A stretch of DNA of 64,000 bases from Methanosarcina flavescens (GTDB lineage Archaea > Halobacteriota > Methanosarcinia > Methanosarcinales > Methanosarcinaceae). The stretch's first letter is position 1. Every line of letters starts with the position of its first letter. The notes below the pieces were generated by a model. The model ran no database searches. It was not told where the DNA came from and saw only the letters and a program-made list of their open reading frames with translations. The position numbers were made by a program, and so were the translations under genes. Positions 48,117-55,964 of this stretch are shown here, piece after piece. The stretch lies in assembly GCF_001304615.2 (NCBI RefSeq), contig NZ_CP032683.1, positions 1,860,001 to 1,924,000 on the forward strand, in the 5' to 3' direction.

Positions 48117-48527
48117 ATGACCACGATAAACGAAGCTTTTCGGATGTTCTTGGATGAACAGGAAGCCAGCTTGAAGCCTGACGTCTTCCTGGATCTTGAG
48201 GACGTGATCCTTCTCTATGAGGAATTTCTGGAATTCAGTGCCGAAGATTCCTTTTCCGAGGAAGACAGAGAGCTTTACGATGTCCGACACGAACACGAGA
48301 ATAAGAGTTACTGCGATATTTTCGGCCCTGAGCATCTTACCCCCTACGGAATTAAGAGTTTTCTCGATGATTACGTAGTTGAGGTTGGAGGAGGCAAGAA
48401 GTTAGTTGGAACAGCTGCCAGAGTCCTGGAAAAATTCTTTGAGTGGGCTCTGGAAAAAGATTTAATCGACGAGAAAGCTTTTGAAGTAAACAGCGAGCTT
48501 CTCAGGAAATATAAGAAAAAGTATTGA
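48117..48527 (+). CDS. conserved hypothetical, integrase-SAM-like helical protein
   Basis: A 136-residue acidic helical protein. The opening INEAFRMFLDEQEASLKPDV is followed by FLDLEDVILLYEEFLEFSAE, and the end KLVGTAARVLEKFFEWALEK resembles the core-binding (SAM-like) domain of tyrosine recombinases. No catalytic domain follows. Similar short proteins occur in several prokaryotes without known function; I recall the family only by pattern. It starts at ATG 48117, six bases after CTTGATATT, with no good SD. It is followed by a TTGAGTAGC-type triplicated repeat (48520-48580) and the MetE-like pair. Confidence 0.7.
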   Translation: MTTINEAFRMFLDEQEASLKPDVFLDLEDVILLYEEFLEFSAEDSFSEEDRELYDVRHEHENKSYCDIFGPEHLTPYGIKSFLDDYVVEVGGGKKLVGTAARVLEKFFEWALEKDLIDEKAFEVNSELLRKYKKKY

Positions 48528-48703
48528 GTAGCATAAGAAAAGGTATTGAGTAGCATAAGAAAGGGTATTGAGTAGCTTGAGAAAGATGGATATTTACAAA
48601 TAGAGCTGTTTATAATAAAAATCTGCTTTTCTCCTTTACTTTGAATTTTTACTCAAGTTAATTCCAATACTTATAATACTTGATACTGTCTTACATAGCA
48701 GGT

Positions 48704-49741
48704 ATGCAGGACATTATTTTTATTGATGGAGGCAGCCTTCCCACGCCAGAGGGCACTACAAGGGAATGGGTAAAGACTGCGGCTGAGAATAGGGATGAGG
48801 ATGAGAAACTTTTTTCCGTGATAAGGGAAGCTTTCCGGAGGAAAATCGATGTGGGAGTGCATGTGCCCACTTATCCTCAGTTCAGGGATATGATAGGGCA
48901 GTTCCTTGATATCATCAAAGACGAAAAGAACTGTTATGAGCCATATGTACTCAAAGAGGAAAATGCAAAAATCCTCGAACTGGAGATAATCGACGAAGTT
49001 GCGAAGCAGTACAGGGAAGAAACAGGAGAAACGCTTGAAGTCAGGGTTTGTGTCGCAGGTCCTACAGACCTCTACCTTCAGGCTTTCGGGGAAACGGATT
49101 ATGCCGATGCGTATCACGTTCTTGCGCTGGATATTGAAGATTTCATAAAGCAGGCATTCGTGGCTGCGAAGAATTTCAAAATAAAGGTTATAGCCCTGGA
49201 TGAGCCAAGTCTAGGGATAAATGACAGAATCCAGTTTTCTGATGCTGATATTGTATCTGCTCTCACCGTTGCTTCGGCTTATGCAAGAAAGCAGGGGGCA
49301 GATATGGAAATTCACTTGCATTCCCCGCTAAAATATAAGCTTGTTTGCGAGACGCCTATCAATGTTATAGGTTTTGAATATGCGGCAAGTCCTTCCTATC
49401 TGAGCCTTCTGGATAAGCAAGTGCTTGAGGACTCAAATACTTACATCAGGCTTGGTGTCTCAAGAACCGATATCTCCAGCCTTATAGGCATTGTTAATGA
49501 AACATACGGGGTCAATGCCTGGAAAGACAGGGAATATATGCAAAAAATCGTTACAGATCTTGAAACCCCTAAGGTTGTAAAAAAGAGGCTTGAAACAGGT
49601 TACTCCGTGCTTGGAGACCGGATAAAGTATGCAAGTCCGGACTGTGGGCTGGCTTTCTGGCCGGATCAGGAGCTTGCTTTTAAGCTGCTTGAGAATACCG
49701 CAAAAGGTGTCAATGAATTTAATGCAGAAAATATAAGGTAG
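48704..49741 (+). CDS. MetE-like cobalamin-independent methyltransferase domain protein (copy 1)
   Basis: A 345-residue protein of the MetE C-terminal domain/UROD-like barrel family (COG0620). Zinc-site positions: EIHLHSPLKYKLVCE near 205, where E. coli MetE has His-x-Cys but here the pair is His-x-His; the glutamate in INVIGFEYAASPS; and the cysteine in ASPDCGLAFWP near 317. Archaeal single-domain relatives include folate-independent methionine synthases that take methyl groups from methylcorrinoids, and related methyltransferases act on CoM. The true acceptor here is unknown. I chose ATG 48704 after CAGGT; the frame is open from 48680. A paralogue lies 254 bp downstream. Confidence 0.82.
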   Translation: MQDIIFIDGGSLPTPEGTTREWVKTAAENRDEDEKLFSVIREAFRRKIDVGVHVPTYPQFRDMIGQFLDIIKDEKNCYEPYVLKEENAKILELEIIDEVAKQYREETGETLEVRVCVAGPTDLYLQAFGETDYADAYHVLALDIEDFIKQAFVAAKNFKIKVIALDEPSLGINDRIQFSDADIVSALTVASAYARKQGADMEIHLHSPLKYKLVCETPINVIGFEYAASPSYLSLLDKQVLEDSNTYIRLGVSRTDISSLIGIVNETYGVNAWKDREYMQKIVTDLETPKVVKKRLETGYSVLGDRIKYASPDCGLAFWPDQELAFKLLENTAKGVNEFNAENIR

Positions 49742-49995
49742 GAAGAATAACCTTTTCCTGAATAATTTAATAGCCGGACGAAAACTGGTTTCTTAAATTT
49801 TTCATTTTATTTATTTGATTTTTTCTTTTTCTAGCATTGTTTCCTTTTTTATTTATTCAATTTTTCTTTTTTTACAGCATTGTTATCTTTTTATCTATTC
49901 GGTTTTTTCCTTTTCTATCAGTATTTTTTTCTATATTTTTACTTTTTTTCTGTCTTTCCAATAACGCTAAATCCTTACAGGTCTACTAAGAGGAC

Positions 49996-51030
49996 ATGGA
50001 AGAAATCATCTTTGACGATATTGGAAGTTATCCCCTTCCTGAAGGAGTTAGTAAGGAATGGATCCAAGATGCCTTTAAAACAAGAGAAGAAGATGAGAAA
50101 CTCTTTACGGTTATCAATGATGCCTTTCAGCAGAAAATAGATGCAGGTGTGGATGTTCCTACCTATCCACAGTATCAAGATATGAACGAGCAATTCCTGA
50201 AGGTTATCAGGGATTCTAACTGCTGTGATAGCCCTTTTGAGGTGAAACTTGAATGCGCCAGGATTGAGGAACTTGAGGCCATAGAGAAGGTTGCAAAAGC
50301 CTATAAAGGGCAGTTTGGAGAGAAACTTAAGGCCCGGATCTGTGTAACCGGTCCGACCGAACTTTATCTGAAAGAATTTGGAGGCACACAGTACACGGAT
50401 ATTTATTCTCTTTTTGCAAAAAGCGTGAACAATTTCGTTAGAAATTCCATGAGATCTGCAAAAAATTTCAAGATAACAACGGTTTCTATTGATGAGCCAA
50501 GTATCGGGTTGAATCCCGAGATAACTTTTGATGAAAATGATATTATCTTGGCTCTTACCAATGCCTCAAAGGCGGCAAGTAAATGGGGAGCCGATGTAGA
50601 GATTCACCTTCACTCTCCTCTCTACTATAATCTTGCCTGCGAAGCTCCCACAATAAACGTTATAGGAGTAGAATCTGCAGGCACGCCTTCCTATCTGGAA
50701 CTGATAGACAGGCAAATACTGGAAGACACGGATTCTTTCCTGAGACTCGGGATTGCAAGAACTGATATCTTCACTCTGGCAGGAATCCTTAATGAAATGT
50801 ACTGTACCAATGTCTGGAAAAACCAGAAATATCTTTCGGAGATTGTTAGCCAGCTTGAGACCCCGGCTACTATAACCAAGAGGCTCAGGGTCTATTACAG
50901 GCGCTTTGGCAATCTAATAAAATATGTGGGTCCTGACTGCGGGTTGGGCTCCTGGCCTAACCAGAGGATGGCTTTTATCCTGCTTTCCAATGTAGCTCAG
51001 GGTATAAAAGATTTCAGGGACTCCCTCTAA
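49996..51030 (+). CDS. MetE-like methyltransferase domain protein (copy 2)
   Basis: A 344-residue paralogue of the preceding gene, aligned over its whole length: DIGSYPLPEGVSKEWIQDAF matches the copy 1 opening, VPTYPQYQDMNEQFL matches VPTYPQFRDMIGQFL, and VSIDEPSIGLNPEITF matches the copy 1 segment. The zinc-site region reads EIHLHSPLYYNLACEAP (again His-x-His), then VIGVESAGTPS and GPDCGLGSWP. Divergence is large enough for separate substrates or partner corrinoid proteins. The ATG follows ACTAAGAGGAC, a good SD. The 254-bp gap to copy 1 is T-rich and likely terminates the first transcript. Confidence 0.82.
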   Translation: MEEIIFDDIGSYPLPEGVSKEWIQDAFKTREEDEKLFTVINDAFQQKIDAGVDVPTYPQYQDMNEQFLKVIRDSNCCDSPFEVKLECARIEELEAIEKVAKAYKGQFGEKLKARICVTGPTELYLKEFGGTQYTDIYSLFAKSVNNFVRNSMRSAKNFKITTVSIDEPSIGLNPEITFDENDIILALTNASKAASKWGADVEIHLHSPLYYNLACEAPTINVIGVESAGTPSYLELIDRQILEDTDSFLRLGIARTDIFTLAGILNEMYCTNVWKNQKYLSEIVSQLETPATITKRLRVYYRRFGNLIKYVGPDCGLGSWPNQRMAFILLSNVAQGIKDFRDSL

Positions 51031-51124
51031 TCCTGAACTCTTTAATTAGCTTTTATATGAAATAAATTTCAAAAATTCCTGTATTGAAATGTTTGCAGCC
51101 TGAGATATCAGGCTCCATTTTTCT

Positions 51125-51204
51125 TTCCAGTGGAAGTTACACTAAGTACAGGATTTCTTAAAAAATAGCCGACAGATGTCGAAGCACAATGGAAACAAAG
51201 GGGT
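51125..51204 (+). other. isolated ORB-like sequence away from the origin
   Basis: ACAATGGAAACAAAGGGGT (51186-51204) shares the 13-nt block GAAACAAAGGGGT exactly with ORB-like site 3 of the candidate origin. The palindromic ORB core TTCCAGTGGAA occurs 60 bp upstream (51125-51135). Both lie in the non-coding gap after the MetE-like pair. It could be a secondary Orc1/Cdc6 binding site; whether it is functional is unknown. Confidence 0.6.
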
Positions 51205-51272
51205 AATTTTTATTATTTATTTTTATAATTATTTTTCCCCGGGTTTTATTCGTCTCTACTTATCTCTTTTAA

Positions 51273-51443
51273 TCATTTATCGAGTCTCCCATGCCTTCTA
51301 TCGATATCGTCCATTATATCCAGCATCTTTCTAATAGCAGTTCGGATGGCGTCAGACTGGCTGACAAACTTCTTGTTATCTCCTACATGCCTGTTAAGGT
51401 CATCCAGAAGCTCCTGAGGAATTTCAACGCTTACTTTTGGCAT
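51273..51443 (-). CDS. ribbon-helix-helix (CopG/Arc-type) regulator
   Basis: A 56-residue DNA-binding protein with the RHH pattern: the strand MPKVSVEIPQELLDDL, then helices with SQSDAIRTAIRKMLDIMDDI. RHH proteins dimerise and insert the beta ribbon into the major groove. I chose ATG 51443 because GGGTGCAA lies upstream; the longer frame adds five residues. There is no adjacent toxin gene, so this is probably a stand-alone regulator. Its targets are unknown. It lies next to the isolated ORB-like site and tRNA-Lys. Confidence 0.82.
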   Translation of the reverse strand: MPKVSVEIPQELLDDLNRHVGDNKKFVSQSDAIRTAIRKMLDIMDDIDRRHGRLDK

Positions 51444-51735
51444 TAGAGTTGCACCCATTCAGATTTTTATGCATTGAAGTTGATTGAGCAATTAATTTAT
51501 TTCTAAATATATTGCTCTTTTAATGAGATAAGATCGAATAAACCTGCTTAATGAGTTGTTGAGTTGAAAATTCGACTATTGGAATGAACAGATTTACTAT
51601 TCATGATCATATGCCCTTTAATATTTTACCTGCACCAGACGATATGATATCTGGACACTGTATTATCTCACTGAGAAAAAACCTAATAAAATGCAGGCTT
51701 TTAAAGCGGAATTTCAATAAAAAAGATGATAGTAG

Positions 51736-51809
51736 CGGGCCCGAAGGGATTTGAACCCCCGGCCTATGGATTAAGAGTCCATCGCTCTGCCTGACTAAGC
51801 TACGGGCCC
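51736..51809 (-). tRNA. tRNA-Lys (CTT)
   Basis: The - strand folds into a full cloverleaf of 74 nt. The acceptor GGGCCCG pairs with CGGGCCC, the D-arm is TAGCTTAGTCAGGCAGAGC, the anticodon stem ATGGA/TCCAT encloses the loop CTCTTAA giving anticodon CTT, and the T-arm has GGGTTCAAATCCC. The discriminator base is G and no CCA is encoded. There is no intron. It reads AAG codons. A T-run follows the 3' end near 51718-51724. Confidence 0.96.
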
Positions 51810-51850
51810 ACGCATTGTTATTCTCACTGAATGAGCGACTCTCAAAATGT

Positions 51851-51870
51851 ATCTTTAAATATTTATAAGT
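51851..51870 (-). promoter_or_regulatory. candidate TATA element for tRNA-Lys
   Basis: The - strand reads ACTTATAAATATTTAAAGAT, about 45-60 bp upstream of the tRNA 5' end. That is consistent with an archaeal TATA box and a short 5' leader. It is the only such element in the gap. Confidence 0.4.
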
Positions 51871-52132
51871 TTCGGCACAGGCTTTTATCTCTCAAATCTT
51901 TCCGAAATTGAATCCGAATCTATAGAACTTGTTTAGATTTCTCAGGAAAAGTTGCTTTACAGAAATTTTTACCTTTAACAGATAAATATCTTTTATTGTA
52001 ATCAATTTTATTTTTTATAGGAATTGACCTTACTAAGTATCTTTGAGATTGAAAATCAGAAGTCTGAAAACCATGCACATTATATTTTCCTAACTTTATT
52101 ATTTTTCTTTTTTTAGAGATATTAATGCAAAA

Positions 52133-52142
52133 CGTTATATAC
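52133..52142 (+). promoter_or_regulatory. candidate BRE/TATA for the TRAM array
   Basis: AAAACGTTATATACAAGC contains a good TATA box with a purine-rich BRE-like flank. Start of transcription about 25 bp downstream would give a leader of about 170 nt before the first TRAM gene. Long leaders are common for cold-responsive archaeal mRNAs, but that link is inference. Confidence 0.5.
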
Positions 52143-52335
52143 AAGCGAATATGAGTATGACCAATTAATTGACTTATCCGAAGCTCTGTTGGGGATTAGT
52201 TAATCAAATAGATTAAGTAGAATTTGTACTTCCTGAATTTGGGTTCTCAAGTTTGGCTTGTTAAGTACTTTTTTACTCTTTTCTGTCGATAGAGCTTTCT
52301 TAAGCTGATTAATAGAAGTTAAAGGAATGAATGTA

Positions 52336-52542
52336 ATGTTTAAAGATGAACATACTTCTGTGCCCGTTGAAGAGGGCGAAACCTACGATGTAACTATTCA
52401 GGATATTGCTCGCCTGGGAGACGGCATTGCCCGTATCGAAGGTTTTGTAGTTTTTGTCCCGAACACCAGTGTTGGCGATGAAGTCCGGATTAAAGTCGAA
52501 AGAGTGCTTCCCAAGTTCGCATTTGCAAGCGTTGTCGAGTAA
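52336..52542 (+). CDS. TRAM-domain protein, copy 1 of 4
   Basis: A 68-residue protein consisting of one TRAM domain (VEEGETYDVTIQDIARLGDG, then IARIEGFVVFVPNTSVGDEV and RIKVERVLPKFAFASVVE), a small beta-barrel that binds RNA. Single TRAM-domain proteins of methanogenic archaea act as RNA chaperones with cold-shock-like roles. I chose ATG 52336, with AAGGAATG about 6-9 nt upstream; ATG 52327 would overlap the SD. Copy 1 is the most diverged of the first three (LGDG, NTS). All four copies lie on one strand with short gaps and are probably one transcript. Confidence 0.9.
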   Translation: MFKDEHTSVPVEEGETYDVTIQDIARLGDGIARIEGFVVFVPNTSVGDEVRIKVERVLPKFAFASVVE

Positions 52543-52598
52543 ATGCAGGGAAATAAAATAATCATATTAAATTAAGGTAAATTAAAGGAATGGTTTTC

Positions 52599-52805
52599 AT
52601 GTTTAGAGAAGAAATTCGCTCAATCCCTGTCGAAGAGGGCGAAGTTTACGATGTAACAATTCAGGACATTGCTCGTCAGGGAGATGGCATTGCTCGCATT
52701 GAAGGTTTTGTAGTCTTTGTCCCGGGCACTAAAGTTGGTGACGAGGTTCGGATTAAAGTCGAAAGAGTACTTCCCAAGTTCGCATTTTCAAGCATTGTCG
52801 AGTAA
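52599..52805 (+). CDS. TRAM-domain protein, copy 2 of 4
   Basis: A 68-residue TRAM protein nearly identical to copy 3: they differ at only a few residues (EVY/GVY, EVR/EIR, FSSIVE/FASVVE). Even the spacers and leader phrase AAATTAAAGGAATGGTTTTC are shared, so the gene and its ribosome-binding region were duplicated together, with a 264-bp period. ATG 52599 is chosen with AAAGGAATGG upstream. It should bind RNA like its neighbours. Confidence 0.9.
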   Translation: MFREEIRSIPVEEGEVYDVTIQDIARQGDGIARIEGFVVFVPGTKVGDEVRIKVERVLPKFAFSSIVE

Positions 52806-52862
52806 ATGCAGGGAAATAAAATAATCACATTAAATTTAAGGTAAATTAAAGGAATGGTTTTC

Positions 52863-53069
52863 ATGTTTAGAGAAGAAATTCGCTCAATCCCTGTCGAAGA
52901 GGGCGGAGTTTACGATGTAACAATTCAGGATATCGCTCGTCAGGGAGATGGCATTGCTCGCATTGAAGGTTTTGTAGTCTTTGTCCCGGGCACTAAAGTT
53001 GGCGATGAAATCCGGATTAAAGTCGAAAGAGTACTTCCCAAGTTCGCATTTGCAAGCGTTGTCGAGTAA
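52863..53069 (+). CDS. TRAM-domain protein, copy 3 of 4
   Basis: A 68-residue TRAM protein, the recent duplicate of copy 2 (see its spacing and shared leader). It has a Gly for Glu in the GGVYDVTIQD segment and Ile in GDEIRIKVE. Very low nucleotide divergence from copy 2 implies a recent event or gene conversion. The start is ATG 52863. Confidence 0.9.
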   Translation: MFREEIRSIPVEEGGVYDVTIQDIARQGDGIARIEGFVVFVPGTKVGDEIRIKVERVLPKFAFASVVE

Positions 53070-53117
53070 GTGCAGGGAAATAAATTAACTTTAGTTAAGT
53101 TATTGGGAATGATTTTT

Positions 53118-53324
53118 ATGTTCAGAGACGAAAGCAGCTCTGTTCCTGTTGAAGAAGGCGAAGTCTACGATGTAACAATTCAGGATATCGCTCGTCAGGG
53201 AGACGGTATTGCCCGCATTGAAGGTTTTGTTATCTTTGTCCCGGGTACCAAAGTTGGCGATGAAGTCCGGATTAAAATCGAAAGGGTTCTCCCCAAATAT
53301 GGTTTTGCAAGCATCGTTGAATAA
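53118..53324 (+). CDS. TRAM-domain protein, copy 4 of 4
   Basis: A 68-residue TRAM protein opening MFRDESSSVPVEEGEVYDV, more diverged at the ends (RVLPKYGFASIVE) than copies 2 and 3. The start ATG 53118 is chosen by alignment with the other copies, with TTGGGAATG upstream; the open frame extends 16 codons further. A strong hairpin terminator follows 26 bp after the stop and probably ends the whole four-gene transcript. Confidence 0.9.
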   Translation: MFRDESSSVPVEEGEVYDVTIQDIARQGDGIARIEGFVIFVPGTKVGDEVRIKIERVLPKYGFASIVE

Positions 53325-53349
53325 ACAGGATGCTCCAAATGAAAAAAGC

Positions 53350-53383
53350 AAGACTGAAGAATCAATAGTTCTTCAGTCTTTTT
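53350..53383 (+). terminator. strong hairpin terminator of the TRAM array
   Basis: A perfect 12-bp stem: AAGACTGAAGAA (53350-53361) pairs with TTCTTCAGTCTT (53369-53380) around a 7-nt loop, and the 3' arm runs into TTTTT. It is the cleanest terminator-like structure in the window. The remaining gap to 53743 shows no gene. Confidence 0.88.
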
Positions 53384-53743
53384 ATCATTCATCTTATTAT
53401 TCCAGTCTCTTTACCATTCATCTTATTAATTAATCTCTGGAACTTTAAGGCTTGGAATTACTTTTCTTTAATCTGTTCCTTGTTTTGATATAATTAGATA
53501 TTCTCAGTATATTTGATCTATTGTATTGTTTTCAATTCTTTTTGACCGGACCGTTTTTTGCTCATTTTTCAGTACAATGTATGTTCTATTATCCATGGCT
53601 TCTGATAGTGAACATTCGATGCTATTATATAATAGATATTCAATCTATTTTGGGAACTCAATTGACAAAGTTTTGTAAATGCTTTACAGAACAAGTATTT
53701 GCTTTACTCTGTAGCCGGGAAAAACAGCCCGGAGTGATTTCTA

Positions 53744-54193
53744 ATGATTCGTTTTATCAAGTACCACCCCAGGTCCAATACTTACGTGATTGAAAAACGA
53801 GCTTTTCTTGAAGAGGACCTTACTCTGGACGGCAATGTAATTGTCGGGCAGGAAGTAAAATTCTGGAAGAACCTCACAGTGACCGGCAGGCTTGAACTCG
53901 GAAAAGATTCGATTGTTAAGGGTAATGTAAAAGCCAGAAGTGCTCTTGTTTGCGCCGGGGCAAAAATTCTGGGCAATATCGAAACAGTTTCTGAGCTTGT
54001 CCTTCTTGATGGAGCTAAAATAAATACCGCGGCCTGTCAAGGAGATATCCGCGCCAGACCCGGATGCGCTCTCAACTCAGTTAAAGCAGACGGTACGCTT
54101 GAACTCATTGGAAAAGTTAATGTCAAGAAAGTAGAGCCATTAACCAAAGTAATTATTCGGGCTGAAGAATCGGGATTCTCCAGCAGTACTTAA
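53744..54193 (+). CDS. bactofilin-like (polymer-forming) beta-helix protein
   Basis: A 149-residue protein whose body is made of short repeating beta turns (LTLDGNVIVGQEVKF, LTVTGRLELGKDSIVKGNVK, ALVCAGAKILGNIETVSELV, LLDGAKINTAACQGDI), as in bactofilins and related polymer-forming proteins that build right-handed beta helices. Bactofilins are cytoskeletal scaffolds; in archaea the function is unknown. No membrane segment is seen. GGAGTGATTT precedes ATG 53744. It stands alone, convergent with the ABC transporter ATPase gene. Confidence 0.78.
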   Translation: MIRFIKYHPRSNTYVIEKRAFLEEDLTLDGNVIVGQEVKFWKNLTVTGRLELGKDSIVKGNVKARSALVCAGAKILGNIETVSELVLLDGAKINTAACQGDIRARPGCALNSVKADGTLELIGKVNVKKVEPLTKVIIRAEESGFSSST

Positions 54194-54286
54194 TGTTTTT
54201 TCCCTCTTTTCATTCTTTTTGTATCTTTTTATTCCGTTTTCATTTTTGTACAGCGGTTTTATCCCTTTCCGTCAAGCCGTAAAAGT

Positions 54287-55051
54287 TTACCTTTTGAACC
54301 TCTCTTCTTTGAGAAGTTTCAGGACACGGTCCCTTAAACGGTTAGCTTCAGGACTTGTCCTACACCGCGGGCGAGGCAGGTCAACGGGCACAATCTCTCT
54401 TATTCTTCCAGGTCTTGCGGTCATGACCAATATCCTGTCTGAGAGAACAACCGCCTCATCCACACTATGGGTCACGAAAATGAAGGTAACGTGTTTCTGT
54501 TCCCATATTTTCAGGAGTTCGTCCTGAAGACTATTTCGAGTCTGGGCATCCAGTGCCCCAAAAGGCTCGTCCATAAGAAGCACTTCGGGTTCATTAGCAA
54601 GAGCTCTTGCAATTGCAGCCCTCTGCTGCATGCCTCCGGACAGCTCATAAGGATAGCTATTTTTAAACTGTCCCAGACCTACAAGATCTATATACTTCTC
54701 CGCATGCTGCCGGGCTTCAGCTTTACTAATTCCCTGCATATCTAGCCCGAAAGTGACGTTATCAATAACTGTTCTCCAGGGAAACAGGGAATACTGCTGG
54801 AAAACCATGCCCCTCTTGGGATCAGGACCAGTTATAGGGACTCCATTGAGTGTAATTTCTCCTGAAGTCTGGGTTTCAAGCCCTGCAATAATACGGAGCA
54901 GGGTTGTTTTTCCGCAGCCAGACGGTCCAAGAAGGCAGACAAACTCGCCGTCTTCAACATCAAAGCTCACATCATGTAGAGCTTCCGTAACACCATTTTC
55001 TTCTTTTTTAGTAAATATACGTGAGACATTTTTTATACTTACTCTGCCCAT
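54287..55051 (-). CDS. nitrate/sulfonate/taurine-type ABC importer ATP-binding protein
   Basis: A 254-residue ABC ATPase of the SsuB/TauB/NrtD class. Walker A is GPSGCGKTT, the Q-loop QQYSLFPWRTV, the signature LSGGMQQRAAIARAL, Walker B VLLMDEPFGALD and the switch FVTHSVDEAV. I chose ATG 55051, one base after the permease stop, rather than a longer overlapping frame. It is the last gene of a three-gene - strand unit (binding protein, permease, ATPase). The substrate is not set by this subunit. Confidence 0.9.
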   Translation of the reverse strand: MGRVSIKNVSRIFTKKEENGVTEALHDVSFDVEDGEFVCLLGPSGCGKTTLLRIIAGLETQTSGEITLNGVPITGPDPKRGMVFQQYSLFPWRTVIDNVTFGLDMQGISKAEARQHAEKYIDLVGLGQFKNSYPYELSGGMQQRAAIARALANEPEVLLMDEPFGALDAQTRNSLQDELLKIWEQKHVTFIFVTHSVDEAVVLSDRILVMTARPGRIREIVPVDLPRPRCRTSPEANRLRDRVLKLLKEERFKR

Positions 55052-55052
55052 C

Positions 55053-55841
55053 TTATACCACAGTTCCTGCTGTCCATCTAAGTAATTTTGCATCTACATA
55101 ATATCTGAAGAAGCGGTCAATTAAAAGACCCACGAACCCAAGCAGAAGCATGTAAACGAGCACGAAATCCATCCTGTGCAGGTAGTAATTGTGCCAGATC
55201 TGATACCCAAGTCCATTATCGCTAACTCCGAACATTTCCGCAGCTACAAGGCACATCCAGCCTACTCCCATGGCAATCCTGATTCCTGCAGCAATTGAAG
55301 GCATAGCTGAAGGAATTGCAATATAACGTATAAGATCCAGATCCCGAGTACACCCAAGAACCTTTGCTGCCTCAACATAAACTTTCGGGACGTTTTTAAA
55401 ACCTGTGTAGGTATTGATAATAATAGGAAAGACCATTCCCACAAACACAACGAAACCTGCAGCCTGGCGAGTAAGCCCAAACCATACGATTGCAAAGGGA
55501 ATCCAAGCAAGGGGAGGAATTGGGCGCAGGATTTCGATTATAGGATCGATTGCCCTATTTGCTTTTCTGAACCATCCCATAGCTATCCCGAGTGGAATTC
55601 CTATTGTAAACGCAGCTATAATACCAATTGAGAAATGAACCAGACTTGTTAACGCATCTGTGTAAATTAGCCCGCTTTCGACAATAGTAGTGAAAGATTT
55701 TACTACATCATAAAAACTGGGCAGAAGAAACTTATTCTGTACTATTCTATCCGCTACAAGCTGCCATATTGTAACTGCGATTATGAGAGACAATGCTTCA
55801 ATGCTATTCTCTTTTATTGTTTTTATGAAACGGTTCTTCAT
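55053..55841 (-). CDS. nitrate/sulfonate/taurine-type ABC importer permease
   Basis: A 262-residue BPD-type permease with about six membrane segments. The EAA-loop signature lies at VEAAKVLGCTRDLDLIRYIA, then IPSAMPSIAAGIRIAMGVGW near 165-205. PIPPLAWIPFAIVWFGLT is typical of the SsuC/TauC branch. It starts at ATG 55841. The gene lies 120 bp after the binding protein and immediately before the ATPase. Confidence 0.9.
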   Translation of the reverse strand: MKNRFIKTIKENSIEALSLIIAVTIWQLVADRIVQNKFLLPSFYDVVKSFTTIVESGLIYTDALTSLVHFSIGIIAAFTIGIPLGIAMGWFRKANRAIDPIIEILRPIPPLAWIPFAIVWFGLTRQAAGFVVFVGMVFPIIINTYTGFKNVPKVYVEAAKVLGCTRDLDLIRYIAIPSAMPSIAAGIRIAMGVGWMCLVAAEMFGVSDNGLGYQIWHNYYLHRMDFVLVYMLLLGFVGLLIDRFFRYYVDAKLLRWTAGTVV

Positions 55842-55964
55842 GTCTAATTAAAAGAGTTCTTACTTTTTTACCTTTCCGGCAGACTTCATTTCTCAGAAAA
55901 AAGAAAAGTTAAGGTTGCCATCATATATAACAAAGGCAACCGAATTTATTTTAACTTATTCTTA

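Noticed and set aside
53521-53793. 90-codon frame before the bactofilin-like gene
   Set aside because: It overlaps the true start of the downstream gene in another frame and is Phe/Cys-rich with no SD.
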